A stretch of DNA of 64,000 bases from an uncultured Gammaproteobacteria bacterium (GTDB lineage: Bacteria > Pseudomonadota > Gammaproteobacteria > PS1 > Pseudothioglobaceae). The translations under genes were made by a program, and so were the position numbers. The notes beneath the pieces were generated by a model that was given only the letters and a program-made list of their open reading frames with translations, ran no database searches and had not been told where the DNA came from. Below, one piece after another: positions 53,617 through 64,000 of the stretch. Every line of letters begins with the position of its first letter. Within the stretch, counting starts at the first letter, position 1. The DNA is taken from the NCBI GenBank assembly GCA_902509905.1, contig CABWZI010000006.1, positions 40,303-104,302 on the forward strand, read 5' to 3'.

Positions 53617-56355
53617 ATGAATCAGCCTCTCATTTTAGTTGACGGAACAGCATTTCTATTCCGCTCTTACTTCTCAACAATTTCCCAAAATCTTACTAAT
53701 GAAAGTGGTTTCCCGACAGGAGCTATGTTTGGAGTTGTGAATGCCATCAAGCACTTGCAAAGAAAATATCATGGTGCAAAACTTATAATGATTTTCGATG
53801 CAAAGGGCACAAACTTTCGCCATGAAATTTTTCCTGAATACAAGGCTAATAGAAGCCCTGCTCACGATGACCTAATCGTTCAGATTGAGCCCTTGTATCA
53901 AATTGTACGCGCTATGGGTTTTCACTTCTTGTGTGAAGATGGAGTTGAGGCTGATGATGTAATTGCTACTTTGTCCAAATTCGCAAATGACAAAGGTATC
54001 GAAACAATCATTGCCAGTGGTGACAAAGATCTCTTTCAGCTAGTTGGAGACAATATAAAACAATTAGATATGAAAGGAAAGCTCTTTTCAGAGGGAGATG
54101 TCAAAGACAAAATGGGTGTTATGCCTAGTCAAATCCTAGATTTACTGGCTTTAACTGGTGACGCCTCTGACAATATCCCGGGCGTCCCAAGTGTTGGCCC
54201 AAAGACGGCAGCAAAGTGGCTTGAACTTTATAAGGACATTGAGGGTGTAAAGGCTAACGCAGATATGATTGGTGGAAAGGTTGGAGAAAAGTTAAGGGAA
54301 TCCTTTGATTTGTTGGATCTTTCTTATCAACTAGTGAAACTAAAATTTGATGTGAATCTACCTTTGAATATTCTTGAAGATGAGCCTGGAGAAAATACAC
54401 AGGAACTGATAAAACTTTATACAGAATATGGTTTCTCCATGTGGCTAAAGCAACTAGATGACCAGCGATCTTCAAAAGCTGTGGAGCCAAATGAGACTGA
54501 TAACCAGACTGAGAAGGTTGAAGCCATTGAATCAAATTTCTCTATGGATAACTACACAAAAGAACTTATTCTGAGTGAAAATGATTTTGACACCCTTCTA
54601 TCAAAACTTTTATCAAGTGAATCTTTTGTTTTTGATCTTGAGACTAACAGTCTTGATTATATGGAGGCCCAAATAGTTGGTTTCGTATTTTTAATAGAAA
54701 ATAATAGCTACTATTTGCCAGTTGCCCATGATTATTTGGATGCCCCAGCCCAAATGTCGAGATCTAAAGTTTTATCATCCTTAAAACCAATCCTAGAAAG
54801 TTCAACAATTGGAAAGATTGGTCAAAATTTAAAATATGATGCACATGTATTAGCTAATGTTGATATCAATTTAAATGGTATCAAGGACGATACAATGGTT
54901 AAGTCATATTGCATAGATTCAGTAGCGAGTCGCCATAATATGGATGACCTGGCCCTTCATTATTTGAGTTACAAAACTATTCAGTATTCTGATGTAGCTG
55001 GAAGTGGAAAAAAACAACTGACATTCAATCAGGTTAGCATTGAAGAGGCGATGCCGTATGCATGCGAAGACGTCATTGTTACTAACGAGCTAAATAATTT
55101 ATTTGAATCTAAATTGCAAGAATTCCCAAAATTAGTAGCGCTTTACAAAAGTATCGAGCTTCCTTTAATAAAAGTGATGCTGCAGCTGGAGAGGAATGGC
55201 GCTATGCTGGACGAGGCATCTCTCTTTAATCAGCAAAATGAAATTAAAGAAGAAATGATCAAAATTCAAACGCAGGCTTTCGAGATTGCGGGAGATGAAT
55301 TCAATTTAGAATCACCAAAACAAATCCAACAAATTTTATTTAGTGAGGAAGGTTTTGGATTAGAGCCCAAAAAGAAAACAGCAAAAGGACAGCCGTCAAC
55401 CAATGAAGAGGCATTAAAGTTGTTAGATCATCCTCTGGTGGACCTAATTATGTCTTACAGAACCTTAACAAAGTTAAATTCAACTTATTTAGAGGCGCTT
55501 CCTAGGCAAATAAATAGAAGAACTGGGCGTCTTCACACTTCTTACCATCAAGCAGTCACTGCAACTGGAAGGCTGTCATCTTCAAAACCTAATTTTCAAA
55601 ATATTCCAATTCGAACTGAGCAAGGTGCACAAATTAGGTCAGCCTTTGTTGCTGAAAAAGGGAATGTGATTCTTGCTGCAGACTATTCTCAAATTGAATT
55701 AAGGATTATGGCGCACATTTCAGGAGACCAGAACTTAATCAAGGCATTTAATAATAATCAAGATGTCCATAGCTCAACTGCTGCACAAGTATTTGACACT
55801 GAAATCTCGATGGTCACTAAGGATCAGCGCCGAAAAGCTAAGGCAATTAACTTTGGCTTAATCTATGGCATGAGTGCTTTTGGCTTGGCTAAGCAAATTG
55901 ATGTCTCTAGGACTGAAGCCAAGCAGTATATTGACGGTTATTTTGAAAACTATCCAGGCGTTTTGAGGTTTATGGAGGAGACTAAAGCAAAAGCAAAATC
56001 TCAGGGTTATGTTGAAACAGTTCTTGGAAGGAGGCTTTATCTACCACAAGTTAATTCTAAAAATAAAATGCTTCAACAGCACGCATTAAGGACAGCAATC
56101 AATGCCCCTATGCAAGGATCTTCGGCAGATATTATAAAGAAAGCCATGCTTGATATTCAGGCCTGGATTGACAAAGAGAATCATCAGATCAAGATGTTTA
56201 TGCAGGTTCATGATGAGCTAGTCTTTGAACTTGATGAGAAAATGGCTGACTCTTACGCAACAGACATAAAAGAATTAATGTCAAATGCTCTCAAGTTGAG
56301 CATACCACTCGATGTCGATGTAGGTATCGGATCGAACTGGCAAGAGGCCCATTAA
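53617..56355 (+). CDS. polA: DNA polymerase I
   Basis: The 912-residue enzyme has all three activities. The 5'-3' exonuclease is residues 1-290 (VDGTAFLFRSYF at the start, GVEADDVIATL near 108). The 3'-5' proofreading domain is about 310-500 with catalytic residues in VFDLETNSLDY, IGQNLKYDAHVL and ACEDVIVT. The polymerase follows with ATGRLSSSKPNFQNIPIRTE near 650, ILAADYSQIELRIMAHISGD and MQVHDELVFEL near 865. Confidence 0.97.
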   Translation: MNQPLILVDGTAFLFRSYFSTISQNLTNESGFPTGAMFGVVNAIKHLQRKYHGAKLIMIFDAKGTNFRHEIFPEYKANRSPAHDDLIVQIEPLYQIVRAMGFHFLCEDGVEADDVIATLSKFANDKGIETIIASGDKDLFQLVGDNIKQLDMKGKLFSEGDVKDKMGVMPSQILDLLALTGDASDNIPGVPSVGPKTAAKWLELYKDIEGVKANADMIGGKVGEKLRESFDLLDLSYQLVKLKFDVNLPLNILEDEPGENTQELIKLYTEYGFSMWLKQLDDQRSSKAVEPNETDNQTEKVEAIESNFSMDNYTKELILSENDFDTLLSKLLSSESFVFDLETNSLDYMEAQIVGFVFLIENNSYYLPVAHDYLDAPAQMSRSKVLSSLKPILESSTIGKIGQNLKYDAHVLANVDINLNGIKDDTMVKSYCIDSVASRHNMDDLALHYLSYKTIQYSDVAGSGKKQLTFNQVSIEEAMPYACEDVIVTNELNNLFESKLQEFPKLVALYKSIELPLIKVMLQLERNGAMLDEASLFNQQNEIKEEMIKIQTQAFEIAGDEFNLESPKQIQQILFSEEGFGLEPKKKTAKGQPSTNEEALKLLDHPLVDLIMSYRTLTKLNSTYLEALPRQINRRTGRLHTSYHQAVTATGRLSSSKPNFQNIPIRTEQGAQIRSAFVAEKGNVILAADYSQIELRIMAHISGDQNLIKAFNNNQDVHSSTAAQVFDTEISMVTKDQRRKAKAINFGLIYGMSAFGLAKQIDVSRTEAKQYIDGYFENYPGVLRFMEETKAKAKSQGYVETVLGRRLYLPQVNSKNKMLQQHALRTAINAPMQGSSADIIKKAMLDIQAWIDKENHQIKMFMQVHDELVFELDEKMADSYATDIKELMSNALKLSIPLDVDVGIGSNWQEAH

Positions 56356-56374
56356 TTCGAATGTTGGTTTATTC

Positions 56375-56420
56375 ATCTGAGTGTCAAAAGTATAATTCGT
56401 TAATGGGCTTACACTCAGAT
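56375..56420 (+). other. Perfect 10 bp inverted repeat between polA and argS
   Basis: ATCTGAGTGT (56375-56384) is exactly complementary to ACACTCAGAT (56411-56420) with 26 bases between. There is no T-run. It may be an RNA hairpin that ends or protects the polA message, or an operator for argS. Confidence 0.55.
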
Positions 56421-56469
56421 AAATTAAAATAACCTCCTAGAACATAAAAGAAATCACTAGCTGAGCTAT

Positions 56470-58218
56470 ATGAAAGATCAATTGCAAGATTTACTTTACA
56501 AGTGCATTCAGGAGCTAATTTCTAAGGGCACTCTTAATGAGATGCCCTCAAAAATTAGAATCGATCATACGAAGGACAATAGCCATGGTGATTATGCTAC
56601 CAATATAGCCTTAATGCTCTCTAAACAGGCAAAAATGAGCCCTGTCGAATTAGCAAAAATTATTATTGATCAATTCGAACAAAAAAGCTTTATAAAAAAA
56701 ATTGAAATTGCAGGCCCAGGCTTTATTAATTTTTTCATGTCGCAGGAAACAAGCTCCTCAATTGTAAATGAGATTATTAACCAGGCTGCTTTATATGGCA
56801 GCTCAGAAATTGGTCAAGGAAAAAAAGTACTCTTGGAATATGTATCTGCTAACCCTACTGGCCCACTCCATGTGGGTCATGGTAGGGGAGCTGCGTATGG
56901 TGCAACTGTCTCAAACTTGTTAAGAAACGTCGGGTTCATTGTTGACAATGAGTACTATGTGAATGACGCTGGTAGGCAGATGGACATTTTAACAGTCAGT
57001 ATTTATTTGCGCTATTTAAGTATTTGTGGAGAAAGTTTAAGGTTCCCCGACAATGGTTATCAAGGCCAGTATATTAATGATATTGCTCAAATAATTTATG
57101 AGGCTAGTGGGCAAGAATTCCATCTAAAGTCAGATTTGGTTTTTGAAAATGTATCTAAAGATGGCTCTGAAGGGGGGGATAAGGAGATACACATCGATCA
57201 GTTAATTGAGAGGGCTAAGTCCATATTGGGAGATCGTTTTAAGGCGGTTTTTAAGGTTGGAATTGAAAGTATTCTGGGTGGGATAAAAAATGATTTAGCT
57301 GAATTTGGAGTAATCTTTGAAAAATGGTTCTCAGAACAGTCACTGATCGATAGCGGTCTTTCAGAAGCCTGTATTTCAAAGCTAAAGGACAGCAAGAACT
57401 TGTACGAGAAAGATGGAGCATTATGGTTTAAGACAACAAACTATGGCGATGAAAAAGATCGTGTCGTCGTTCGTGATAATGGAAACCATACATATTTTGC
57501 ATCTGATATTGCCTATCACCTTGAAAAACTGGAGAGGGGTTATGACAAAATTATTAATGTCTGGGGTGCAGATCATCACGGATATATCCCAAGAGTTAAA
57601 GCTTCAATTGAGGCGTTAGGCCATGACCCAAATAAGCTTGAGATTTTGTTAGTCCAGTTTGCAAATCTTTATCGCGGTGGGAGCAAGGTTCAAATGTCAA
57701 CGCGAAGTGGCTCTTTTGTTACACTTGAAGATCTTAGAGCAGAAGTAGGAAATGATGCTGCGCGTTTTTTTTATATCCTTAGAAAATCAGAGCAACATAT
57801 GGACTTTGATTTAGATTTGGCGAAATCTAAAACTAATGAAAATCCTGTTTACTATATTCAATATGCCCATGCTCGAATTTGTTCAGTTTTTAGGCAGGCA
57901 GATGAAAAAGAGATAGAGCTGGATGTGAGCCAGACAAATTTGACACTACTTACTGAAGAGATTGAAAAGGATCTCTTAAGAGAGCTGAGTCGATTTAAGA
58001 GTGTTTTGGAATCATCCGCGATTCAATATGAGCCTCATCAGTTAGCTTATTACCTCAGGGATCTCTCTAATCATTTTCATAGTTACTATAATGCCTGCAA
58101 GTTTATCGTTGATGATAAAAATCTAACGCAAGCGAGATTGGCACTGATCAGTGCTACACAGCAAATACTCAAAAATGGACTTTCAATTCTAGGAGTAGGC
58201 GCTCCAGAGTCAATGTGA
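56470..58218 (+). CDS. argS: Arginyl-tRNA synthetase
   Basis: The 582-residue class Ia synthetase has the HIGH motif as [18 protein letters not shown] near 130, the N-terminal Add1 domain (1-100), and the KMSK-equivalent [14 protein letters not shown] near 405, with the C-terminal anticodon-binding DALR domain at the end. Its stop overlaps the GTG of the helicase gene by 4 bp (ATGTGA). Confidence 0.97.
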   Translation: MKDQLQDLLYKCIQELISKGTLNEMPSKIRIDHTKDNSHGDYATNIALMLSKQAKMSPVELAKIIIDQFEQKSFIKKIEIAGPGFINFFMSQETSSSIVNEIINQAALYGSSEIGQGKKVLLEYVSANPTGPLHVGHGRGAAYGATVSNLLRNVGFIVDNEYYVNDAGRQMDILTVSIYLRYLSICGESLRFPDNGYQGQYINDIAQIIYEASGQEFHLKSDLVFENVSKDGSEGGDKEIHIDQLIERAKSILGDRFKAVFKVGIESILGGIKNDLAEFGVIFEKWFSEQSLIDSGLSEACISKLKDSKNLYEKDGALWFKTTNYGDEKDRVVVRDNGNHTYFASDIAYHLEKLERGYDKIINVWGADHHGYIPRVKASIEALGHDPNKLEILLVQFANLYRGGSKVQMSTRSGSFVTLEDLRAEVGNDAARFFYILRKSEQHMDFDLDLAKSKTNENPVYYIQYAHARICSVFRQADEKEIELDVSQTNLTLLTEEIEKDLLRELSRFKSVLESSAIQYEPHQLAYYLRDLSNHFHSYYNACKFIVDDKNLTQARLALISATQQILKNGLSILGVGAPESM

Positions 58219-61200
58219 ATGATCAAAAACAAAGGGATGACGCATTAAATGTACGCGACTCCTTCATCGTTCAAGCCCCTGCAGGCTCTGGAAAAACCGA
58301 ACTTATCTCACAAAGATACTTGAAATTACTCGGCACTGCTGATGAGCCAGAAAATATATTAGTAATGACTTTCACGAATAGAGCAGTAGATGAGCTCAAG
58401 CATCGAATCATAAGTTCATTAAATCAAGCTACAGAAAAACCTCCTATTGAGAAATTTAAAAGAAAAACTTTTGATCTCGCTACTAGGGCTTTAAACCAAT
58501 CTCACAAGAGGGGGTGGGACCTTGTCAATCACCCTTCTCGACTAAAAATAATTACTATCGACTCATTGTCTAATCTAATAGTTTCCAGATTCCCCTCTCT
58601 TGAGCAATTGATTCCGCCAAGAACTATGGTTGACTCTTTTGAGTACGACATAATTTATCGTCAGGCCGCAGAAGAGACGCTATTGCTTATCGAGGATGAT
58701 GAGTATCAAAAAATTATTTCATCAGTCTTGCTTTATCTTGACAATGATGTAGAAAGGTTCTATCGACTTGTAGAGCAAATGCTTAAAAAAAGAGAGCAGT
58801 GGCTTCCAAAAATATATGCCAAAGGCGCTTTAGATATTAGTCATATCGAAGATTTTTCTGGCGAATTGATTACTGATCACCTCAAATCACTCAGAACGCA
58901 AGCACAAAAAATACTTAGTCCTAATTTTTTTTCTCTTCTTAGAGAGAATGCAAGAGAAGATGTATCCAGTATTACCCATCTTCCTGGTGTAGAGCCCAGT
59001 GATTTGAAGGATTGGAAAATTATTTCTGAACTCTTAATAACTAAAAGTAATAGTAACTGGAGAAAGAGAGTCGATGTGAAAATGGGTTTTCCTCCCGAAC
59101 TCAAGGAAGAGAAAAACATGTTTAAAGAAATCCTTGAGGAGCTAGATGGAAAAATAGATTTCAAAGAACTGCTTATCAATTTAGATTTTTTGCCAAGTAG
59201 CAAGCTTCCAGAATCCCTTAAAAAATCTATTTCAGACATAGTTCAAGTTTTGAAGCTTAGTGTTGCAAAACTAAGCATAATTTTTGATCAAGAAAAACTA
59301 CAAGATTTTTCTGAGGTCAATATTAAGGCTATAAATGCTTTAGATAGTCGAGACGAGATAAGTGACATTGCCTTACTGTTGGATTACCAAATCAAGCATG
59401 TCCTGGTTGATGAATTTCAAGATACTTCATACTCACAATTCAACTTGATAGAGAGGCTGATCAGTGGATGGCATCAAGATGATGGAAAAACGTTATTTCT
59501 TGTTGGTGACCCAATGCAGTCAATCTACAAATTTAGAGAATCACAGGTTGGAATCTTTCTCAATGTTGCTCAAAATGGAATTGGTAGCTTAAAGGTTAAA
59601 CCTCTAAAACTTAAGGCAAACTTTAGATCTAATAAAAGTATTGTTGAGACAAATAATGAAATTTTCTCTAGAATTTTTCCTCAGAAAGATAACTTAGTTA
59701 AAGGTGCAATTCAATATACTAGTTCATTTTCATTTTCTAAAACTGAACAAAACAAAGCAGTCTCATTCTATCCTCTAGGACCTAATAGTGACCTAGAGGA
59801 GGCTGAACAAATATATAAAATTGTTGATCAATCTCTCTCAGAAGACTCTAATAGAGAGATAGCTATTCTTGTTAGGTCAAGATCTCACCTTACAGAGATT
59901 TCTTCAGTTCTGAAAAATAATAATATTCATTTTGAGTCTTTGAAAACTGAATCCTTAAGATCTAAGCTATTCACCAGAGATTTGTTGAGTTTATCAAGAT
60001 CAATTCTCAGCTTAGGTGACAAGCTCGCTTGGCTGTCCATACTGAGATCGCCATGGTGCGGTTTGAATCTAGGTGATTTATTAATTTTAAGCCAGAATAA
60101 TGATCAAACTATTTTTGCTCAGATAATGGATTTAGATTCAAAAGAGGGAATGAGTTCTGATGGACTTATGAGATGTAAACACATTTATTTTGCAACAAGA
60201 GACGCTATTTTTGCTGAAGGTAGGTTTTCTTTCGTTGAGCGCTTCTCTTTTGTATTGGGCCAGCTGTTCAATGATGATGAACTGACAAGCATCGAGAGAA
60301 CAATTAAGTCACAGTTTCTTGAAGTGTTGAATTATTGTGAAATCAATGAAAATCTCAATGCTCATGCGATTGAGTCTATGCTCCAAGAGCTCTATGCGCC
60401 TTCTCAAGTCTCTAATGTCAAACTGATGACTGTTCATCAGTCGAAGGGTCTTGAGTTTGATACAGTGATTATTCCAGGACTTGGCAAAAAAGGAAGGAGC
60501 GATAATCTTCCTCTCATGCAAATTCAAGAATTCCAAAATAACAAGGTTTTAATGTCGCCTATCAAGCCTTCCCATGAAAGTAGTGAGAATGAAACATACC
60601 TTTATTTACAATATTTGCAAAAGCAGCAATCACATTTTGAGTTGATGAGGCTTCTGTATGTAGCTATGAGTCGAGCTAAAAATAGGGTTCACTTATTTGG
60701 TAGCGTATCAAAAAATGGAAAGGCAGTAAATGGATCGTTTTTGTCTCTATTGGACAAATACTTTGAGGTTGATTTAGATTTTGATATAGAGCAGAGTGGC
60801 ACAAACCAAACAGAGATCCGCGCACCAAAACTTCTAAGGTTAAAAAATCTTGACTCACTAACAAATAAAAGAATTAGTAAAACTGAAGAGAGAACAAATC
60901 ATCCAAAAACTTTTGATTTAATTTATCAAGGATCAATAGGCACAATCGTTCATTATTATTTGGAACACGGGGACTTCAACCCTTCTCAATTGTCAGTTGA
61001 AACAAGGTTAAGAGAAATGGGGATTCCGTCAAAATTACTGAGTGCATTCACAAGTTCAATTTCAGAGATACTCTCAAAAACAAAGCATGATGAGCATTTC
61101 GAATGGCTATTTAAATATAGAGACTCAACAGAAGTCGAGTCAGAGTATAGAACTGCAAGCCAATCAGTTGTTATTGATCGATTATTTATTGATGATGGAA

Positions 61201-61391
61201 CTTTATGGATTATCGATTTCAAAACTGCATCACTAAATAAGGACGAGACTTTGGTTGAATTTATTGAGCGTCAAAAACACTCACACCAATCTCAGATGAA
61301 AAAATACCAAGAAGTTTTAAATGATTTCTTTGATATGCCCACTAAAGCAGCGATTTATTGTCCTGCAGAAAGTCAACTCATATTGCTCTAA
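58215..61391 (+). CDS. AddA/RecB-like UvrD-family helicase-nuclease
   Basis: The 1058-residue protein has Walker [14 protein letters not shown] near 19, [17 protein letters not shown] near 54, Walker [14 protein letters not shown] near 395, [14 protein letters not shown] near 431, motif [21 protein letters not shown] near 734, and a C-terminal RecB-type nuclease domain ([21 protein letters not shown] near 985). The nuclease D...D.K pattern is intact. It is a processive end-resection helicase-nuclease, but no AddB- or RecC-like partner is next to it. Its GTG start overlaps the argS stop. Confidence 0.88.
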   Translation: MNDQKQRDDALNVRDSFIVQAPAGSGKTELISQRYLKLLGTADEPENILVMTFTNRAVDELKHRIISSLNQATEKPPIEKFKRKTFDLATRALNQSHKRGWDLVNHPSRLKIITIDSLSNLIVSRFPSLEQLIPPRTMVDSFEYDIIYRQAAEETLLLIEDDEYQKIISSVLLYLDNDVERFYRLVEQMLKKREQWLPKIYAKGALDISHIEDFSGELITDHLKSLRTQAQKILSPNFFSLLRENAREDVSSITHLPGVEPSDLKDWKIISELLITKSNSNWRKRVDVKMGFPPELKEEKNMFKEILEELDGKIDFKELLINLDFLPSSKLPESLKKSISDIVQVLKLSVAKLSIIFDQEKLQDFSEVNIKAINALDSRDEISDIALLLDYQIKHVLVDEFQDTSYSQFNLIERLISGWHQDDGKTLFLVGDPMQSIYKFRESQVGIFLNVAQNGIGSLKVKPLKLKANFRSNKSIVETNNEIFSRIFPQKDNLVKGAIQYTSSFSFSKTEQNKAVSFYPLGPNSDLEEAEQIYKIVDQSLSEDSNREIAILVRSRSHLTEISSVLKNNNIHFESLKTESLRSKLFTRDLLSLSRSILSLGDKLAWLSILRSPWCGLNLGDLLILSQNNDQTIFAQIMDLDSKEGMSSDGLMRCKHIYFATRDAIFAEGRFSFVERFSFVLGQLFNDDELTSIERTIKSQFLEVLNYCEINENLNAHAIESMLQELYAPSQVSNVKLMTVHQSKGLEFDTVIIPGLGKKGRSDNLPLMQIQEFQNNKVLMSPIKPSHESSENETYLYLQYLQKQQSHFELMRLLYVAMSRAKNRVHLFGSVSKNGKAVNGSFLSLLDKYFEVDLDFDIEQSGTNQTEIRAPKLLRLKNLDSLTNKRISKTEERTNHPKTFDLIYQGSIGTIVHYYLEHGDFNPSQLSVETRLREMGIPSKLLSAFTSSISEILSKTKHDEHFEWLFKYRDSTEVESEYRTASQSVVIDRLFIDDGTLWIIDFKTASLNKDETLVEFIERQKHSHQSQMKKYQEVLNDFFDMPTKAAIYCPAESQLILL

Positions 61392-61471
61392 CGAGTAGTT
61401 AAGGAAAATAACTGGACAAAGCATCAAATTCCTCCTATGATGGCAGCCAATTCTGTAAACATTTTATCTCT

Positions 61472-62635
61472 ATGTCGAAGCAAAAAAACAATGTTGGCTG
61501 GACTGACTATACTCAGAAGTATGGTGGTCGAAAAATAAAAACTATTAACCCTGATGTTCAAAGCGGCTCTTCTGTTTTGTTTGAAAACTTTGAGGATATG
61601 CAATTAGCCCTAGAGGGCAACTATCCTGGAGTAGATTATGGGACTCATGGTCTATCAACACAGAAAGCCTTTGAAGAGGCTATTTGTAGATTGGAAAATG
61701 GCCATAGAGCATATGCTTTTCCCTCAGGAATTAATGCAATAACAAGTACTCTTATGGCATTTACTCAGAGTGGCGATGAGGTATTGCTTTGTGATAATGC
61801 TTATGGCCCTACTAAAAGATTTTGTCACAAAATTCTTGCTAAATATAATGTTAAGACTACTCATATTGAGTCAAATATCGGTGAAGAGATAAGTGCTTAC
61901 TTTAATAACAAAACTAAACTTATTTTTCTTGAGTCACCTGGCTCTAATACATTTGAGATTCAGGATATACGGGCAATTGTTAAGGCTGCTAAAAAAGCAG
62001 GAATAATGATTATCATTGATAGTACTTGGGCGACACCTTTGTACCTAAAGTCTCTAGACCTTGGGGCAGATGTCGCTATTCAATCGGTAACAAAGTACAT
62101 CTGTGGGCATTCAGATGTTTTGATGGGATGTGCTACGGTTAATGAAAAATATGCTGATGAATTTGCAAACTATTTCGAAACTGTTGAAAACTACACCAAC
62201 CCTCAGGATTGCTATTCGGCATTAAGAGGATTAAGATCGCTCAAAGTCCGATTACAGGAACATGAGAGATCGGCATTTGAGGTTGCGCATTGGCTTGAAA
62301 AACAGGATGTTGTGGATTGTGTGATACATCCTGGACTTGAGTCGCATCCTCAACACTCCTTATGGAAGAGAGATTTTTTAGGAGCATCGGGCCTATTCTC
62401 GTTTACATTTAAAAAATCATATTCCGCTGATCAAATTGCTAAATTTATTAACTCACTTGATATGTTTGGCCTTGGGTTTAGTTGGGGAGGTTATAAAAGT
62501 CTTTTGACTGCAAGGCCATACAAGCGTGATGGCCAATGGCTTCATGATGGTAAGCATTTAATCCGACTTAGCATAGGGCTTGAGGAAACAAAAGATTTAA
62601 TCAAAGATTTAGAGCAAGCCTTTAATAACCTTTAG
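61472..62635 (+). CDS. metC: Cystathionine beta-lyase (MetC-type PLP enzyme)
   Basis: The 387-residue enzyme is in the Cys/Met-metabolism PLP family. The PLP lysine lies in QSVTKYICGHSDVLMG near 210, preceded by the IIIDSTWATPLY aspartate loop near 188 and YGTHGLSTQKAFEEAI near 55. The overall pattern (LFSFTFKK, MFGLGFSWGGYKSL) matches proteobacterial cystathionine beta-lyase rather than gamma-synthase. It makes homocysteine for methionine. It has no clear ribosome site. It converges on the dioxygenase gene, with the two stop codons abutting. Confidence 0.9.
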   Translation: MSKQKNNVGWTDYTQKYGGRKIKTINPDVQSGSSVLFENFEDMQLALEGNYPGVDYGTHGLSTQKAFEEAICRLENGHRAYAFPSGINAITSTLMAFTQSGDEVLLCDNAYGPTKRFCHKILAKYNVKTTHIESNIGEEISAYFNNKTKLIFLESPGSNTFEIQDIRAIVKAAKKAGIMIIIDSTWATPLYLKSLDLGADVAIQSVTKYICGHSDVLMGCATVNEKYADEFANYFETVENYTNPQDCYSALRGLRSLKVRLQEHERSAFEVAHWLEKQDVVDCVIHPGLESHPQHSLWKRDFLGASGLFSFTFKKSYSADQIAKFINSLDMFGLGFSWGGYKSLLTARPYKRDGQWLHDGKHLIRLSIGLEETKDLIKDLEQAFNNL

Positions 62636-63469
62636 TTATTTCTGAGCTAGTTCCCTTTTATCGTTTACAACAGTAATGCGCTGCATATGTCTAAACTCAG
62701 GTAAATAGTCGCATACAGCATAGTGCTGAGTTATCCGATTATCCCAAATGGCGACTGAGTTATCTTCCCAATGAAATCTGACTTGAAATTCTGGTTTATT
62801 CATGTGTTGATACAAGAACTGTAATACATGATCGCTTGGACCCTGGTTTTCATTCACAATGTTTCGTGTAAATGATTGATTGACATTAATATATTTGAGA
62901 CCTGAGACTGGATGGGTTTCTATCACCTTATGCACTGCTGAGCCAACCTCTTTAAGGGCATCATTAACAGATGCAACACCTCCATCTCTAAGGTAGTCAT
63001 TTCTAAATGTTCCCATATCATGGATAGCTTCAAGATTTTCTAAGTATTGCTTCCAGCCCTCGGGCAGTTGGTCATAGGCGGCGCTCATGCTTGCCCATAG
63101 GGTATCTCCTCCAAAATTAGGAACCTTAACCCCATGAAGGATGCTTGCAAAAGGAGGGTTGGACTTAAATGTTAGATCTTTGTGCCAGTCTGCCGTATCC
63201 GGTTTATTGTTGGCATCGTTTCTTAAGAGAACAATACTTTGAAAGCCCTCAAGATGAGGATAGACTGGGTGTCCAGGATCAATTTCTCCCAAGCCTTCAG
63301 CTAGTTTCATATGAGATTCAGGCGTAAGATCTTGATTTCGAAAAAAAATGACTTGATGTTTAATCAGTGAATCATAGATTCGATCAAGAGCTTTAGAATC
63401 TAAATGATTCAGTGATACACCTGAAATGACTGCACCAATTGTGGGTGTTAGTCGTTCTGCCTTAAACAT
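62636..63469 (-). CDS. TauD/TfdA-family 2-oxoglutarate Fe(II) dioxygenase
   Basis: The 277-residue enzyme has the iron triad HxD in DWHKDLTFKSNPP near 99 and the distal His in NRITQHYAVCDY near 247, with the 2-oxoglutarate Arg in RHMQRITV near 262. Members hydroxylate taurine, other sulfonates, aryloxyacids or carnitine precursors; the target here is unknown. A strong GGGAGG precedes the ATG. It lies next to metC and an MFS transporter on the same strand upstream, which could carry its substrate. Confidence 0.9.
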   Translation of the reverse strand: MFKAERLTPTIGAVISGVSLNHLDSKALDRIYDSLIKHQVIFFRNQDLTPESHMKLAEGLGEIDPGHPVYPHLEGFQSIVLLRNDANNKPDTADWHKDLTFKSNPPFASILHGVKVPNFGGDTLWASMSAAYDQLPEGWKQYLENLEAIHDMGTFRNDYLRDGGVASVNDALKEVGSAVHKVIETHPVSGLKYINVNQSFTRNIVNENQGPSDHVLQFLYQHMNKPEFQVRFHWEDNSVAIWDNRITQHYAVCDYLPEFRHMQRITVVNDKRELAQK

Positions 63470-63510
63470 GCTTGCCTCCCTTTTTTTTGAATTTTATACA
63501 AAAAAAATCA

Positions 63511-64000
63511 TTAGTTAGTTTTTTTTAAAAACCACCATACTAACACACTGAATTGTATTAACAGTAATGGCAGAACTGATAGTAGAACAACCTCCCAACT
63601 AAAATTGAATACAAACCATCCAGCAGATAGGGCTGCCATAGCCTGAAAACCAAAAACTAAGAAGTCATTAATTGACTGAACCTTGAACTTTTCATTTTCA
63701 TTGTATGCCTGAGGAAGAAGGTTAGTGCCTCCAATAAAAAGAAAGTTCCAGCCTAGCCCAAGAAGAACAAGGGACCACCAATAATATGTCAGTGCATGAC
63801 TCATAAAGGCTATGAATACAGAGATGAAAAGAATCAAAATACCTAGAAGCATCATTTTAGTGAGACCAATATATTTGACTATGTAGGCTGTAAAAAGTGA
63901 GGGTAGAAACATTGCTATAACATGACTTTGAAGAACAAGTTTAGTGTGATGAAGAGAATGTCCATCCATAACATGCATACTTACAGGAGTAGCAGTCATA
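63511..64000 (-). CDS. MFS transporter, C-terminal part (cut by window end)
   Basis: The frame is open at the window edge, so the true start is beyond 64000. The visible 163 codons hold about five membrane spans of the second MFS half; the MTATPVSMHV segment is usually in the middle of such proteins, not at the start, and AGWFVFNFSWEVVLLSVLP is a late span. It lies 41 bases upstream of the dioxygenase gene and is probably co-transcribed with it. Confidence 0.8.
   Translation of the reverse strand, partial: MTATPVSMHVMDGHSLHHTKLVLQSHVIAMFLPSLFTAYIVKYIGLTKMMLLGILILFISVFIAFMSHALTYYWWSLVLLGLGWNFLFIGGTNLLPQAYNENEKFKVQSINDFLVFGFQAMAALSAGWFVFNFSWEVVLLSVLPLLLIQFSVLVWWFLKKTN

Noticed and set aside
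63511..63999. Complete 162-residue membrane protein starting at 63999
   Set aside because: Its start aligns with the middle of MFS transporters and the frame is open past the window end, so it is a fragment.
1..64000. tRNA, rRNA, CRISPR arrays, insertion sequences or prophage genes
   Set aside because: I looked through the gaps and saw no cloverleaf, direct-repeat array, transposase or phage gene.

Overview
The window looks like the chromosome of a free-living marine gammaproteobacterium with a compact, AT-rich genome: short intergenic gaps, many 1-14 bp overlaps, and housekeeping genes of gammaproteobacterial type (mnmG-rsmG, ppsR-ppsA, rluC, dapD, polA, ubiA). The gene mix (ABC uptake of amino sugars, C1 oxidation, a persulfide dioxygenase) would fit the SUP05/Arctic96BD-19 (Thioglobus) group, but that placement is an inference from style and content. 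I see no tRNA, rRNA, insertion sequence, prophage or CRISPR array.

Layout. 1-3.6 kb: a partial two-domain protein joining an indoleamine-dioxygenase/PrnB-like half to a kynureninase-like half, a divergent Lrp-type regulator, and an ETHE1-like persulfide dioxygenase. 3.7-16.1 kb: an amino-sugar island. nagR-nagA-nagB runs leftward. A divergent operon runs rightward with a cytoplasmic GH20 hexosaminidase, a four-gene sugar ABC transporter, two Gfo/Idh/MocA dehydrogenases and a TIM-barrel isomerase. The shared promoter region carries mirrored ATTGGTAT-type repeats, candidate operators. 16.1-21.4 kb: a Sel1-repeat protein, modABC, an MFS transporter and a class I glutamine amidotransferase.

21.6-35.6 kb is the most distinctive part: a corrinoid-dependent methyl-transfer and C1-oxidation cluster. 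It encodes a corrinoid protein, a DUF1638 protein, a MetF-like reductase, a methyl-THF:corrinoid methyltransferase, a GFA-fold protein, a RamA-like corrinoid activator, a non-pyrrolysine MttB-family methyltransferase, formate-THF ligase, FdhD and a two-subunit NAD-type molybdenum formate dehydrogenase. Together these could take methyl groups from a quaternary amine or related compound to formate and CO2, yielding ATP and NADH. The only obvious missing step is FolD. modABC nearby would supply molybdate.

35.7-45.9 kb: central carbon metabolism, with ppsR-ppsA leftward and tkt-gap-pgk-pyk-fba rightward. 46-51 kb: mnmG-rsmG-tatD-rluC-ubiA. 51.1-51.9 kb: two tandem paralogous 71-72-residue membrane proteins, each with the same strong promoter, structured leader and intrinsic terminator. 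They match no family I recognise. 51.9-64 kb: dapD, an orphan znuC-like ATPase with a histidine-rich tail, polA, argS, an AddA/RecB-like helicase-nuclease, a cystathionine beta-lyase, a TauD-family dioxygenase and the end of an MFS transporter.
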